From contig JAXDJJ010000065.1 of assembly GCA_034665745.1 (NCBI GenBank), forward strand, positions 1 through 39,312: 39,312 nt of DNA, read 5' to 3'. This DNA comes from JAXDJJ01 sp034665745. GTDB lineage: Bacteria > Actinomycetota > CADDZG01 > WHSQ01. How positions within the stretch are numbered: position 1 is the stretch's first letter; the number at the start of each line of letters is the position of its first letter. Positions 16,809-24,817 of the stretch are shown piece by piece. A program made the position numbers and the translations under genes. Below the pieces are notes generated by a model. The model saw nothing but the letters and a program-made list of their open reading frames with translations, did no database searches and had not been told where the DNA came from.

Positions 16809-18409
16809 CGGCGCGCCTGACTTGGGTGTCTGGCATCGAATACGGGACGCTCGGTGTGGATCGGGGGCAGTGCCTTGAAGTTGTGGGGCGGTGGCGGCGA
16901 GCTCGTGGCCCACTCAAGAGAGTTGCCGGCCCACGGGTCATCGGTGGCGGAGTCACCCACCCGACTCGACCGCACGAGGTTGACCAAGAAGACGAGGAGG
17001 GAAACGGCAAGAAGGCCGGATCCGATCGTCGACAACAGGTTGAGATCGCCGTACCCGGAGCTCGCGGGGTAATCGGCTACGCGGCGAACCATCCCGTCGA
17101 TACCGAGCTGGTGCATCGGGAAGAACGTGAGGTTGAACCCAGCGATCATCAACCAGAAGTGCAGTTTGCCGAGAGGCTCGCTCATCATCCGGCCCGAGAA
17201 CTTCGGCATCCAGAAGTAGATCCCGGCAAAGGCGGCGAACACACTTCCGCCGAAGATCGTGTAGTGAAAGTGGGCGACGACGTAATAGGTGTCGTGCACC
17301 GCGTAGTCGATCGGAGGAGATGCGAGGAAGATCCCGGTGACTCCACCCATCAGGAACATGAAGAGGAATCCGATACAGAACAGCATCGGTGTCTCGAAAC
17401 TGAGTTTGCCGCGCCACATCGTTGCGATCCAGTTGAAGAACTTCACCCCGGTCGGCACCGCGATCAGGAACGACGTGAACGTGAAGAACAGGTTGTTCAC
17501 CGCACCGGTAGTGAACATGTGGTGGGCCCACACCGAGAAGCTGTAGGCCGCGATCAACAATGTTGCGAACACGAACCCGCGGTAGCCGAACACAGGCTTG
17601 CGGGAGAAGACCGGGATGATCTCGGTCACGATCCCAAAGAAGGGCAGAACGATGATGTACACCTCGGGGTGTCCGAAGAACCAGAACAGGTGTTGCCACA
17701 GGATCGGGTCTCCTCCATTTGCCGGATCGAAGAGATGGCCGCCCATCGTCCGGTCGATGAACAGAGCCCCCAGCGACGCCGACAGGACCGGGAACGTGAA
17801 CAGGATGAGCACGGAGGTGACGAGCATGTTCCACGTGAAGATCGGCAGGCGCAGCATCTTCATCCCGGGCGCGCGCATCCCGTAGATCGTCGCGATGAAG
17901 TTGATGGCACCGAGGATCGTGGACAGTCCACTCAGGAACAGGCCAACGATCCACAGGTCGGTACCCACCTGAGGTGAATAGGTCGTCTGGTTCAGGGGGG
18001 CATATCCCGTCCATCCGAACGACGCAGCGCCCCCCGACGTCAGGAACCCAGACAGGACGATCAGCCCACCCATGACGAATAGCCAGTAACTCAGGGCATT
18101 CAGACGGGGATAGGCAACGTCCGCTGCGCCGATCTGCAGAGGGATGAGGTAGTTGCCCAATCCCACGACCATCGGTGTGGCGAAGAAGAAGATCATCGCC
18201 GTGCCGTGCATCGTGAAGAGTTCGTTGTAGGTCGCCCGCGTAACGATCTGAAGTCCTGGTTGCGTGAGCTCCGCTCGGATGACCATGGCAAGGATCCCGG
18301 CGACCCCGAAGAAGACGCCCGCCGTCAACATGTACATGATGCCGATGTCCTTGTGGTCGGTGGTCGTTAGCCACCTCAACCACCCTTTGGGACGCACTGG
18401 TTCAGTCAT
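16805..18409 (-). CDS. ctaD: Cytochrome c oxidase subunit I (CtaD)
   Basis: 534 residues, twelve membrane helices, catalytic core of the aa3 oxidase that reduces O2 to water and pumps protons. TTDHKDIGIMYM marks the N-terminus. The binuclear centre is in WFFGHPEVYIIVLP (His-Tyr cross-link and the conserved glutamate) and VWAHHMFTTG. AVHDTYYVVAHFHY gives the haem a3 and a ligands. The HPEVY form indicates an A1-type proton path. Overlaps ctaC by eight bases. No subunit III gene (ctaE) lies next to it. Confidence 0.97.
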   Translation of the reverse strand: MTEPVRPKGWLRWLTTTDHKDIGIMYMLTAGVFFGVAGILAMVIRAELTQPGLQIVTRATYNELFTMHGTAMIFFFATPMVVGLGNYLIPLQIGAADVAYPRLNALSYWLFVMGGLIVLSGFLTSGGAASFGWTGYAPLNQTTYSPQVGTDLWIVGLFLSGLSTILGAINFIATIYGMRAPGMKMLRLPIFTWNMLVTSVLILFTFPVLSASLGALFIDRTMGGHLFDPANGGDPILWQHLFWFFGHPEVYIIVLPFFGIVTEIIPVFSRKPVFGYRGFVFATLLIAAYSFSVWAHHMFTTGAVNNLFFTFTSFLIAVPTGVKFFNWIATMWRGKLSFETPMLFCIGFLFMFLMGGVTGIFLASPPIDYAVHDTYYVVAHFHYTIFGGSVFAAFAGIYFWMPKFSGRMMSEPLGKLHFWLMIAGFNLTFFPMHQLGIDGMVRRVADYPASSGYGDLNLLSTIGSGLLAVSLLVFLVNLVRSSRVGDSATDDPWAGNSLEWATSSPPPPHNFKALPPIHTERPVFDARHPSQARR

Positions 18410-19103
18410 TGCTTGCGAGCCATTCGTCGAAGGCCGCCGGTTCGAGCGCAGTCACCTTGAAATCCATCCGGTCGTGCAGCAAGCCACAGAACTCAGCGCA
18501 CCTGCCCGTGTAGGTGCCGGGTTCCTCGATCACGACCTCGAGCCTGTTCGTTCGCCCGGGAACCACATCGCGTTTCACGAAGAACTTGGGCACGTAGAAG
18601 GAATGGATCACGTCTTCTGACTCGAGGTTGAACGCAACGGTTTCGCCGACGGGAACGAAGATCTCTGCCTGTGAGTCCGGCAGAGATTCGATCGTCACCG
18701 TGGTTCCTTCGTAGCTGAAACGCCACCCCCACTGGAACGACGTGACGTTGACCGTGACGTCTGTCTCGTCCCGAACCCGGTCGGTGTCGTTCAGGACCAT
18801 GACCGAGCCCACGAATAATCCGATGACGATGAGTTGGGGGATGGCGAACCACAGGATCTCGAGCTTCGTGTTCGTGTGGAACTGTTCAGGCAGGGTTTCG
18901 TCACCCCGTTTCTTCCGGAACCGGAGGATGCTGAAGCCGATCAACCCGGCAACGATCACGAAGATGACGGCCGCTATGACCGTGAACAGGTCGTAGAGGT
19001 CTTTCGCCCCCCGGCCTTGTTCGGTAGCGGGTTGCTGCACACATGCAGAGGTGGCCAGACAAACGGCCGCGGCACCGAGTTGCAGCACCCTTCTGCCGGC
19101 CAT
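18402..19103 (-). CDS. ctaC: Cytochrome c oxidase subunit II (CtaC), lipoprotein
   Basis: 233 residues. A lipoprotein signal (LATSAC) is followed by two membrane helices (LFTVIAAVIFVIVAGLIGFS and LWFAIPQLIVIGLFVGSV), then the cupredoxin domain. CuA ligands are seen in VIHSFYVPKF and in GRCAEFCGLLHDRM (Cys, Glu backbone, Cys, His, Met). There is no fused cytochrome c domain, consistent with electron delivery by QcrC. The ATG at 19103 was chosen because it starts the signal peptide. First gene of ctaC-ctaD-ctaF, convergent with qcrCAB. Confidence 0.95.
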   Translation of the reverse strand: MAGRRVLQLGAAAVCLATSACVQQPATEQGRGAKDLYDLFTVIAAVIFVIVAGLIGFSILRFRKKRGDETLPEQFHTNTKLEILWFAIPQLIVIGLFVGSVMVLNDTDRVRDETDVTVNVTSFQWGWRFSYEGTTVTIESLPDSQAEIFVPVGETVAFNLESEDVIHSFYVPKFFVKRDVVPGRTNRLEVVIEEPGTYTGRCAEFCGLLHDRMDFKVTALEPAAFDEWLASND

Positions 19104-19168
19104 CAGTCGAGCGTAACGGCCCACGCTGCGGGGGTAGCCTCTCGGTCCATGGACGAGGTTTCGGGCTG

Positions 19169-20203
19169 ATGAGCTCCACGCTTCCCCCGCTGGTCGATGA
19201 ACGGGCGCTCGCTGTCTTCCTTGACCGCGAGGTCCCGGGCGACGGCGAGCTGTCGGTGCATCGCCACGTAGCGGGACACTCGAATGAGACGTTCTTCGTA
19301 CGACGAGGGAGGGATGAATGGGTGTTGCGGCGCCCACCCCTGGGAGCGTTCCTGCCCTCCGCCCATGACGTCTTGCGTGAGTACCGGGTGCTCGACGCTC
19401 TGAAAGAAACCCCGGTTCGGGTACCGCGCACATTGATCGCGTGCGAGGACGAATCGGTTATCGGCGCGCCCTTCTATCTGATGGAAAAGATCGAGGGAGT
19501 CGTCATCCGTCAAGAGCTGCCCGAGCTCTTCAAGGAAGAGCATCGTGCCCGCATCGGCGACGAGCTGGTCGACGCGATGGTCGAACTCCATGCCGTAGAT
19601 CCCGCCTCCTGCGGTCTGGACACACTGGCGAAGCCAACCGGGTACCTGGAGCGTCAATTGAAACGCTGGAACGGTCAACTGGAACTGACGATGCCCTTCT
19701 CTCGCCCGATGCCCGATCTGGAACGCATCGGCAAGTGGTTGGCGGACAACCTGCCGCCCAGCCAGAGAACCTCTGTCGTCCAAGGCGACTACAAGCTCGA
19801 CAACGTCATGTTCGCCCCGGAGACTCCGGCGCGGCTCGTCGCGATCCTGGACTGGGAGATGTCCACGCTCGGTGACCCGCTTGCGGATCTGGGATGGATG
19901 ATCTCGTTCTGGCGCGAAGCGGGTGACGACACCGGCGACCTTTTCGCCGACACGACGCGCGGGACCGAACAGCCAGGCTTCCGGTCACGTGACGAGTTGA
20001 TCGGTCGCTACGCCGATGCAACTGGGCTCGACGTCGACAAGCTCGAGTGGTACGTGGTCCTGGCGATCTGGAAGCTTGCGATCCTTCTCGAAGGTTCCTA
20101 TGCCCGGCACCTGGCCGGCATGACCGACGATCCGTTCTTCGCGCAGTTGGAGCACGGGGTGCCTGCACTCGCCCACAAGGCTCTAGAGATAGCCAAGGCA
20201 TGA
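19169..20203 (+). CDS. Phosphotransferase of the APH/ACAD10-11 kinase-like family
   Basis: 344 residues of the aminoglycoside-phosphotransferase fold, close to the N-terminal kinase-like domain of ACAD10/ACAD11 and the FadE36-type proteins. Seen: VAGHSNETFFV glycine-rich loop, EYRVLDAL, then VVQGDYKLDNVMF and ILDWEMSTLGDPLADLGWM, the metal-binding DWE motif. The usual HGD of the catalytic loop is QGD here; the catalytic Asp remains. In ACAD10/11 systems the kinase phosphorylates 4-hydroxyacyl-CoA. The following gene is a HAD phosphatase, overlapping by ATGA, as in ACAD10 where HAD and kinase domains are fused. No acyl-CoA dehydrogenase is present here. Confidence 0.85.
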   Translation: MSSTLPPLVDERALAVFLDREVPGDGELSVHRHVAGHSNETFFVRRGRDEWVLRRPPLGAFLPSAHDVLREYRVLDALKETPVRVPRTLIACEDESVIGAPFYLMEKIEGVVIRQELPELFKEEHRARIGDELVDAMVELHAVDPASCGLDTLAKPTGYLERQLKRWNGQLELTMPFSRPMPDLERIGKWLADNLPPSQRTSVVQGDYKLDNVMFAPETPARLVAILDWEMSTLGDPLADLGWMISFWREAGDDTGDLFADTTRGTEQPGFRSRDELIGRYADATGLDVDKLEWYVVLAIWKLAILLEGSYARHLAGMTDDPFFAQLEHGVPALAHKALEIAKA

Positions 20204-20841
20204 GCGACTACAAAGCTCTGATCGTTGACTTCGGGGGAGTGCTGACTACGCCCTTGCAGGACAGTTTCGTGATGTTCTCCGAGGCTCTCGGGATCGAGCT
20301 GCAGGATCTAGTGAGGGTTGCCCTGAAGGCGTACACCGGCGACACCGATCAGCTCGTGATCGATTTCGAGACCGGAGCGATAAGCGACGAGGAGTTCTCG
20401 AAGCAGTTCGCCCAGCGTCTCTCGGACGAGACCGGCGTCGAAGTGGATGCGGATGGTCTCGTCGAGCGGATGTTCGGAGGGATGCGCCTCGAAGAAGGGA
20501 TGCTCGACGCTGTCGAGGCGGCGAAACATCACGGCTTTCAGACCGCACTGTTGTCGAACTCGTGGGGTCTGGGCGGCTACCCGCGCGAACGCCTCGCCGC
20601 GATCATGGATGTGATCGTCATCTCGGGGGAAGTCGGGATGCGCAAGCCCGATCCGCAGATCTTCGAGCTAACGACGGGCAAGCTGGGCCTCGAGCCGGCC
20701 GAGTGTGTCTTCGTGGACGATCACCCGGGCCACCTGAAGTCAGCGCAAGAAGTGGGGATGAAGACCGTTCTTCACCGCGAGCCGGCCGAGACGATCGCCG
20801 CGCTAGAGGATCTCTTTGGAGTGTCGCTCAGCGGTAGTTGA
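20200..20841 (+). CDS. HAD-superfamily hydrolase (subfamily IA)
   Basis: 213 residues. HAD motif I is IVDFGGVLTTP, motif II is LLSNSWG, motif III is the Lys in MRKPDPQIF and motif IV is VFVDDHPGHL. The alpha-helical cap lies between residues 20 and 95. Similar to the HAD domain of ACAD10 and to small phosphatases of the YihX group. The start overlaps the stop of the kinase-like gene. The stop lies 14 bp inside the convergent yajQ gene. Confidence 0.88.
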   Translation: MSDYKALIVDFGGVLTTPLQDSFVMFSEALGIELQDLVRVALKAYTGDTDQLVIDFETGAISDEEFSKQFAQRLSDETGVEVDADGLVERMFGGMRLEEGMLDAVEAAKHHGFQTALLSNSWGLGGYPRERLAAIMDVIVISGEVGMRKPDPQIFELTTGKLGLEPAECVFVDDHPGHLKSAQEVGMKTVLHREPAETIAALEDLFGVSLSGS

Positions 20842-21331
20842 CGAACTGCAAGGGGATGCCGAAGTCGTGTTCCTTAAGGCTCCCGATGACCTCCTGCAAG
20901 GTGTCTCTCGATTTGGCCGAGACGCGGACCTGGTCGCCCTGGATGGCTACCTGGGCCTTCACCTTGGTGTCTTTGATGTACTTGACGATCTCGCGTGCCT
21001 TCTCGGTCGAGATCCCTTGGTTGATACCGATCAACTGGCGGGCGGTACCTCCTGCAGCAGGCTCGATGTTCTTCCGGTCCAAAGCCTTGAGTGACAGCTT
21101 GCGTTTGACGAATTTCTCCTCGAGCACCTTCAAGCAGTCCTTGACCTTCTGATCGGTATTCGCCTTCAAGGTGATCTGCGGTTTGCCTTCGGCTTCGCCG
21201 AGCTCGACGCTCGAGCCGGTGTCCTTGAAGTCGAAGCGCGTCGTTATCTCGCGCGAGGCCTGATCGACCGCGTTGCGGATCTCTTGTTCATCGATCTCGG
21301 AGACGACGTCGAAGGAGGAGTCTTTAGCCAC
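20828..21331 (-). CDS. yajQ: YajQ-family nucleotide-binding protein
   Basis: 167 residues, the standard length. Diagnostic segments: SSFDVVSEIDEQEIRNAV at the N-terminus, TRFDFKDTGSSVEL, and the C-terminal HDFGIPLQFVNYR. Two ferredoxin-like halves. Some members (Xanthomonas XC_3703, Pseudomonas) bind cyclic di-GMP and act with a LysR regulator; others are only known to bind nucleotides or RNA. Interesting here because two c-di-GMP riboswitches and a degenerate GGDEF protein are in the same window. GTG start; the ribosome site is poor. Confidence 0.95.
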   Translation of the reverse strand: MAKDSSFDVVSEIDEQEIRNAVDQASREITTRFDFKDTGSSVELGEAEGKPQITLKANTDQKVKDCLKVLEEKFVKRKLSLKALDRKNIEPAAGGTARQLIGINQGISTEKAREIVKYIKDTKVKAQVAIQGDQVRVSAKSRDTLQEVIGSLKEHDFGIPLQFVNYR

Positions 21332-21382
21332 GGCAGGGGAGGTTACCCCTAGCTGGCGGCGCTATCGATAGGTCGGCGTGAA

Positions 21383-21742
21383 CTAGCGGATCAGCGTGCT
21401 GAGAAGGGGAGCCAGGTCCCCGATGCGCTCCTTGTTCAGGTACGCATCTGCCCATTTCGGCTGACGGTCGAGGATCGCCGAGAAGGCCACGATCTTGCTC
21501 TCAGGGGTCAGGGTCCTGAGTATCTCGGCCGCTCCCTCCCCATCGAGGCGGGGGAGCATGTAGTCGAGGATCACGATGTCCGGCTGGTGGTGCAGGGCGA
21601 GAGGGACGGCCTCCACGCCATTAGCCGCCTCGCCCACCACGTTCAGGCCCTCGGTCTCACAGAGCATGCGGAGGACGTGGCGGATCTCCTCGTCGTCATC
21701 GACGATAAGTACCGTTTTGCTCTCTTGTGAATCGTTTCCCAT
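21383..21742 (-). CDS. Single-domain response regulator (receiver)
   Basis: 119 residues. Acidic pocket VDDDEEIRHVL (15-17), phospho-acceptor Asp60 in IVILDYMLPRLDG, switch Ser in AFSAI, Lys104 in YLNKERIGDL. No output domain and no kinase beside it. I took the ATG at 21742 because the receiver begins right after it; a start at 21799 is possible and the ribosome site does not decide. Paralogue of the receiver at 5174-5572 (shared ILDY-x-x-PR, TP-x-x-x-I, WADA-F/Y). Confidence 0.88.
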   Translation of the reverse strand: MGNDSQESKTVLIVDDDEEIRHVLRMLCETEGLNVVGEAANGVEAVPLALHHQPDIVILDYMLPRLDGEGAAEILRTLTPESKIVAFSAILDRQPKWADAYLNKERIGDLAPLLSTLIR

Positions 21743-22016
21743 GATGGGACCCACTCTGAGGGAAACAAGCGCGACTTGTCTACCCCCTATGTGGGTCACC
21801 TAGTGATTCCCAGGTCTGTCCAAACCGCGCGAACCCGAGTGTCGGTGCGTTCGTTAGTGAACGAAAAACAGTTGAACTTTCTTGCAACGCTGTGACCTGC
21901 GAAGGGTCACGCCATGACATCGCGTCAACACGGTGCGTGCACGCAATGATTGGACATACGCGTGCTCAGTTGATACCCAGTACCCGCACTTCAATCGCGG
22001 GTTCCAAGGAGGTTTC

Positions 22017-22541
22017 GTGGGTAGTCCTACGCGCGCCCTTTCGGGCTGGAAACTTTTCCTAACTTCATCTATCTCGTGTCTCCTCGCGCTGACTTCGATA
22101 CCCCTGATGCATGTCGGTGAAACCGGCGAAGCTCACGCATCGGGGGCGCGCTATCGCTTCAAACGGGCAGAGAGATGCCTGATGCGTCGGATCAATGCCG
22201 TTCGTGCCCGTCATGGCTTGCCCCGGTTCGAGCGCGATAAGCAACTTTCTTACGTTGCGCGGCGGCATGCGATCACGATGGCAGGAAACGGAGGCGTGTA
22301 TCACGACCCAGACGTTTCCTGGAAGGTGACTCGCTGGAGGCGCTTGGGCCAGAACACCGGTCGCGGGCACACGTGCAGATCCCTAGCGCGTTCCTTCATG
22401 AACTCCTACGAGCACCGCCAGCACATCCTTGGTCACTTCAGATTCTTGGGCATGGGAACCGCGCGACGGAACGGTCACCTCTTCGTTCAGGAGCTCTTCG
22501 AGTCGCGCCGGAATCCCGGCAACGTCTACAACTATCCCTGA
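22017..22541 (+). CDS. Secreted CAP/SCP-domain protein (copy 1)
   Basis: 174 residues from a GTG at 22017 placed four bases after an AAGGAGG Shine-Dalgarno. An N-terminal hydrophobic signal (LFLTSSISCLLALTSIPL) leads to a CAP (cysteine-rich secretory, antigen 5, PR-1) domain: CLMRRINAVRARHGLPRF, LSYVARRHAITMA, then a YHDP histidine, SFMNSYEHRQHILG and FRFLGMGTARRNGHLFV. The usual acidic partner of the histidine is not obvious. Roles of bacterial CAP proteins are mostly unknown; they are extracellular or wall-associated. More diverged than copies 2 and 3. Confidence 0.8.
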   Translation: MGSPTRALSGWKLFLTSSISCLLALTSIPLMHVGETGEAHASGARYRFKRAERCLMRRINAVRARHGLPRFERDKQLSYVARRHAITMAGNGGVYHDPDVSWKVTRWRRLGQNTGRGHTCRSLARSFMNSYEHRQHILGHFRFLGMGTARRNGHLFVQELFESRRNPGNVYNYP

Positions 22542-22552
22542 CCTCTTCGGCC

Positions 22553-23302
22553 CTAGATCCCTTCCGGATGCAGCGCGGCAGCGTCTTCGACGCTCATGAT
22601 CGGGACGTTGTCGGGTTCAGGTTCGGCGAAGTACTCCGCCAGCCACTCTTCGTAGAACCGGCTCCAGTCACCTTCGGCGTCGGCTTCGTTGAACACCTGA
22701 CTGATCAAGGTGCCGAACGTTGTCGTCCCGCATCGTGATGCCGCTCCGTAACCCTCGGTCGACTGCTCTTCGCCGGTGATCTTCACGCCGGGGTTCTCGT
22801 ACGCGATCTTGAGCAGTTCGACGTCGGGGGACGGGAGCGAGATCCCTCCGGCCCTGCGCGGAGGCTCGGTCAGCTCGCGTGTGTGCCCCACCCAGTAGGG
22901 ATCGGTCAGGGTGAAACCGCCGAGGAGTTCTTCGGTGATCGGAACCATCGGGAACACGAGATCGACCTCGGTCTCGCGCGTGCACTTCTTCGGGTTGTCC
23001 TCGATCAGACCGAGGAGCTGGTCGCTTGGATACGCACTGAACTCGGGCTCGACCCCGAGCGACTCGGCGGCCAGGGTGCCTATCTCGACCAGGAAACCGC
23101 CGTGGACCTGGCCGTTCTCCACGATCGCGAAAGGGGGGTGGTCGCTGGGTACGGCGATGCGGAGGACCCCGCGCTCCTGGATCTGGCCCATGACGTTCTC
23201 TTCGGGGTCGTAGCGCTTGACCTTGTCGTTGCTCTCCTCGGGAGGCACACACGAGGTGAGGAGCGCGAGCGCGCAAACCAGGAGGAGAACCCGTTTAAGC
23301 AT
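22553..23302 (-). CDS. Second amino-acid-binding lipoprotein of the ABC transporter (SBP family 3)
   Basis: 249 residues. Lipoprotein signal LLVCALALLTSC, then the family 3 fold: IQERGVLRIAVPSDHPPFAIVENG, HGGFLVEIGTLAAESLGVEPEF, and later DWSRFYEEWLAEYF. It starts 10 bases after the second permease, so it is the last gene of the transporter operon. It lacks close likeness to the first binding protein (24818-25726) and carries extra cysteines (NPKKC and SRCGTTTFG), so it may give the same permease another specificity or act as a sensor. Confidence 0.82.
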   Translation of the reverse strand: MLKRVLLLVCALALLTSCVPPEESNDKVKRYDPEENVMGQIQERGVLRIAVPSDHPPFAIVENGQVHGGFLVEIGTLAAESLGVEPEFSAYPSDQLLGLIEDNPKKCTRETEVDLVFPMVPITEELLGGFTLTDPYWVGHTRELTEPPRRAGGISLPSPDVELLKIAYENPGVKITGEEQSTEGYGAASRCGTTTFGTLISQVFNEADAEGDWSRFYEEWLAEYFAEPEPDNVPIMSVEDAAALHPEGI

Positions 23303-23312
23303 GCGGCCGAGA

Positions 23313-24131
23313 CTAGGCGACGTCGGCTTGTAGAGCGACCTGGTCTTCGAGGCCCGTGATCCGCTCGGTGGTCACACCGGTGCGTGTCCGCTCTCTGATC
23401 TCGAGACGGCGGGACAGACGCGACAGGGCAAGGTTGAACACGACGAACATCGCGCCGACGACGATGAAGACATGAAGGACCGGGGCCTTAGGCCCGCCCG
23501 GATCCACGAATGGACTGCCGGCGGTGTTGACGATGATCTGGCCGCCATTCACGACCTCTTGGATGCTGATGATCGAGACCAGAGACGTGTCCTTCGTCAA
23601 GGTGATGAGCTGAGACACGGTCGCCGGCACCATCCTGCGCAGGCCCTGCGGAAGGATGATCAAACGCATCGACTTCCAGTAAGGAAGGCCAAGTGCCGCG
23701 GCAGCTTCACCTTGGCCGCGCTCGAGACTCTGGATGCCGGCGCGCATGATCTCAGCGATGACGGCTGAGTTGTACAGGGTGAGTCCCATGATCGCGGCGA
23801 GGAAGAACGACTCGTGCATGACCTCTGGGAAGAAGTTCGGTATCGCGTCGACGTATGTCCTCTTGATCGAATCGGGCAGGTTCAGGAACAGGTAGAGCAA
23901 GATGAAGATCAACGGGAGGTTCCGCCAGACATCGATCCATGCCCCCGCGATCTTGCTGATGGGCTTGTTCTTCGAGAGGCGCAGTAGAGCGAGGCCGAGC
24001 CCGAAGATCAGTGAGAACACCATCGCGAGGACCGCGAGCATGAGGTTGTTCAGGAAGTGCTCGAAGATGAACCGCAGGTTGTTGCCGTGGGTGACCCACT
24101 TCCAGTTCTCAGGATCGAAGAGATAGCTCAT
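23313..24131 (-). CDS. gluD: Amino-acid ABC transporter permease (GluD/HisM type)
   Basis: 272 residues, five or six membrane helices. The EAA loop that docks on the ATPase reads GQGEAAAALGLPYWKSMRLIILPQGLRRMVP. The N-terminal part includes FEHFLNNLMLAVLAMVFSL. Forms a heterodimer with the product of the preceding gene, overlapping it by ATGA. The C-terminal 25 residues are a hydrophilic tail. Substrate class (glutamate or related polar amino acid) follows from the operon order, not from the sequence itself. Confidence 0.9.
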   Translation of the reverse strand: MSYLFDPENWKWVTHGNNLRFIFEHFLNNLMLAVLAMVFSLIFGLGLALLRLSKNKPISKIAGAWIDVWRNLPLIFILLYLFLNLPDSIKRTYVDAIPNFFPEVMHESFFLAAIMGLTLYNSAVIAEIMRAGIQSLERGQGEAAAALGLPYWKSMRLIILPQGLRRMVPATVSQLITLTKDTSLVSIISIQEVVNGGQIIVNTAGSPFVDPGGPKAPVLHVFIVVGAMFVVFNLALSRLSRRLEIRERTRTGVTTERITGLEDQVALQADVA

Positions 24132-24790
24132 CGCTTGATCACGAACCGGCGCTCGAGGTAGCGAACCGCGAAGGTCGCAGGAACGGTTAAGAGCAAGAAG
24201 CCGACCGCTGCCCAGAAGAAGATCTCATTCGTCTTCGGGGTAGAAGCATTGATGAGGCGCGCTTCTTTGAGCAGGTCGTTAAGAGCGATCAACGACACAC
24301 CGATCACCGCGGAGTTCTTGACCATCGCGATGATCAGGTTGCCGAGGGGTGGGATCACGGTTCTGAATGCTTGTGGCAGGACGATCTTGCGCAAGGTCTC
24401 GCCGTAGGTGAACCCAAGCGACAGAGAAGCATCGATCTGGCCCTTGCCTACGGCGAACACGCCGGAGCGCAGTGCCTCCGCCACATATGCGGCGGTGTAG
24501 AGCCCAAGGCTCCCGCAGCCGGCCACCCACCGGTTGATGTCGATCCCCATCCTGCGCACGCCGGCGAAGGAGATGATCAGGAGGACTAGCAGAGGGATGT
24601 TCCTGAACGTCTCGACGTAGACCCCGCCGATCCGTTGCAGCCACTTCACCGGTTGTACCCGCAGAGCGGCGATGAAGGTCCCGACGACCATCGCGATGAC
24701 GAACGAGAAGGCGACGACCCTGACCGTTACCCAGAGCCCAGACGCGAACTGTGGGAGGTGTCGTGTGAGCACCCCCCACAGTTCGGTCAT
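24128..24790 (-). CDS. gluC: Amino-acid ABC transporter permease (GluC type)
   Basis: 220 residues. FASGLWVTVRVVAFSFVIAM opens the permease domain, with FRNIPLLVLLII and the EAA loop KGQIDASLSLGFTYGETLRKIVLPQAFRTV. Follows the binding-protein gene by 27 bases and overlaps the next permease. Typical of the polar amino-acid family (PAAT). Confidence 0.9.
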   Translation of the reverse strand: MTELWGVLTRHLPQFASGLWVTVRVVAFSFVIAMVVGTFIAALRVQPVKWLQRIGGVYVETFRNIPLLVLLIISFAGVRRMGIDINRWVAGCGSLGLYTAAYVAEALRSGVFAVGKGQIDASLSLGFTYGETLRKIVLPQAFRTVIPPLGNLIIAMVKNSAVIGVSLIALNDLLKEARLINASTPKTNEIFFWAAVGFLLLTVPATFAVRYLERRFVIKR

Positions 24791-24817
24791 CTGAGTCTCT
24801 TCTTTACGGCAGTACTA

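Noticed and set aside
16826..17977. 383-codon plus-strand frame opposite ctaD, and other long frames opposite qcrB and ctaC
   Set aside because: They mirror strongly conserved genes and give biased His/Arg/Glu-rich translations.
19149..19171. Six-codon frame MDEVSG ending in a TGATG overlap with the phosphotransferase start
   Set aside because: Too short to judge and no ribosome site; could be a leaderless upstream frame but also chance.
21335..21350. Small hairpin AGGGG/CCCCT just upstream of the yajQ start
   Set aside because: Only five pairs and no clear Shine-Dalgarno inside it; not enough to call regulation.
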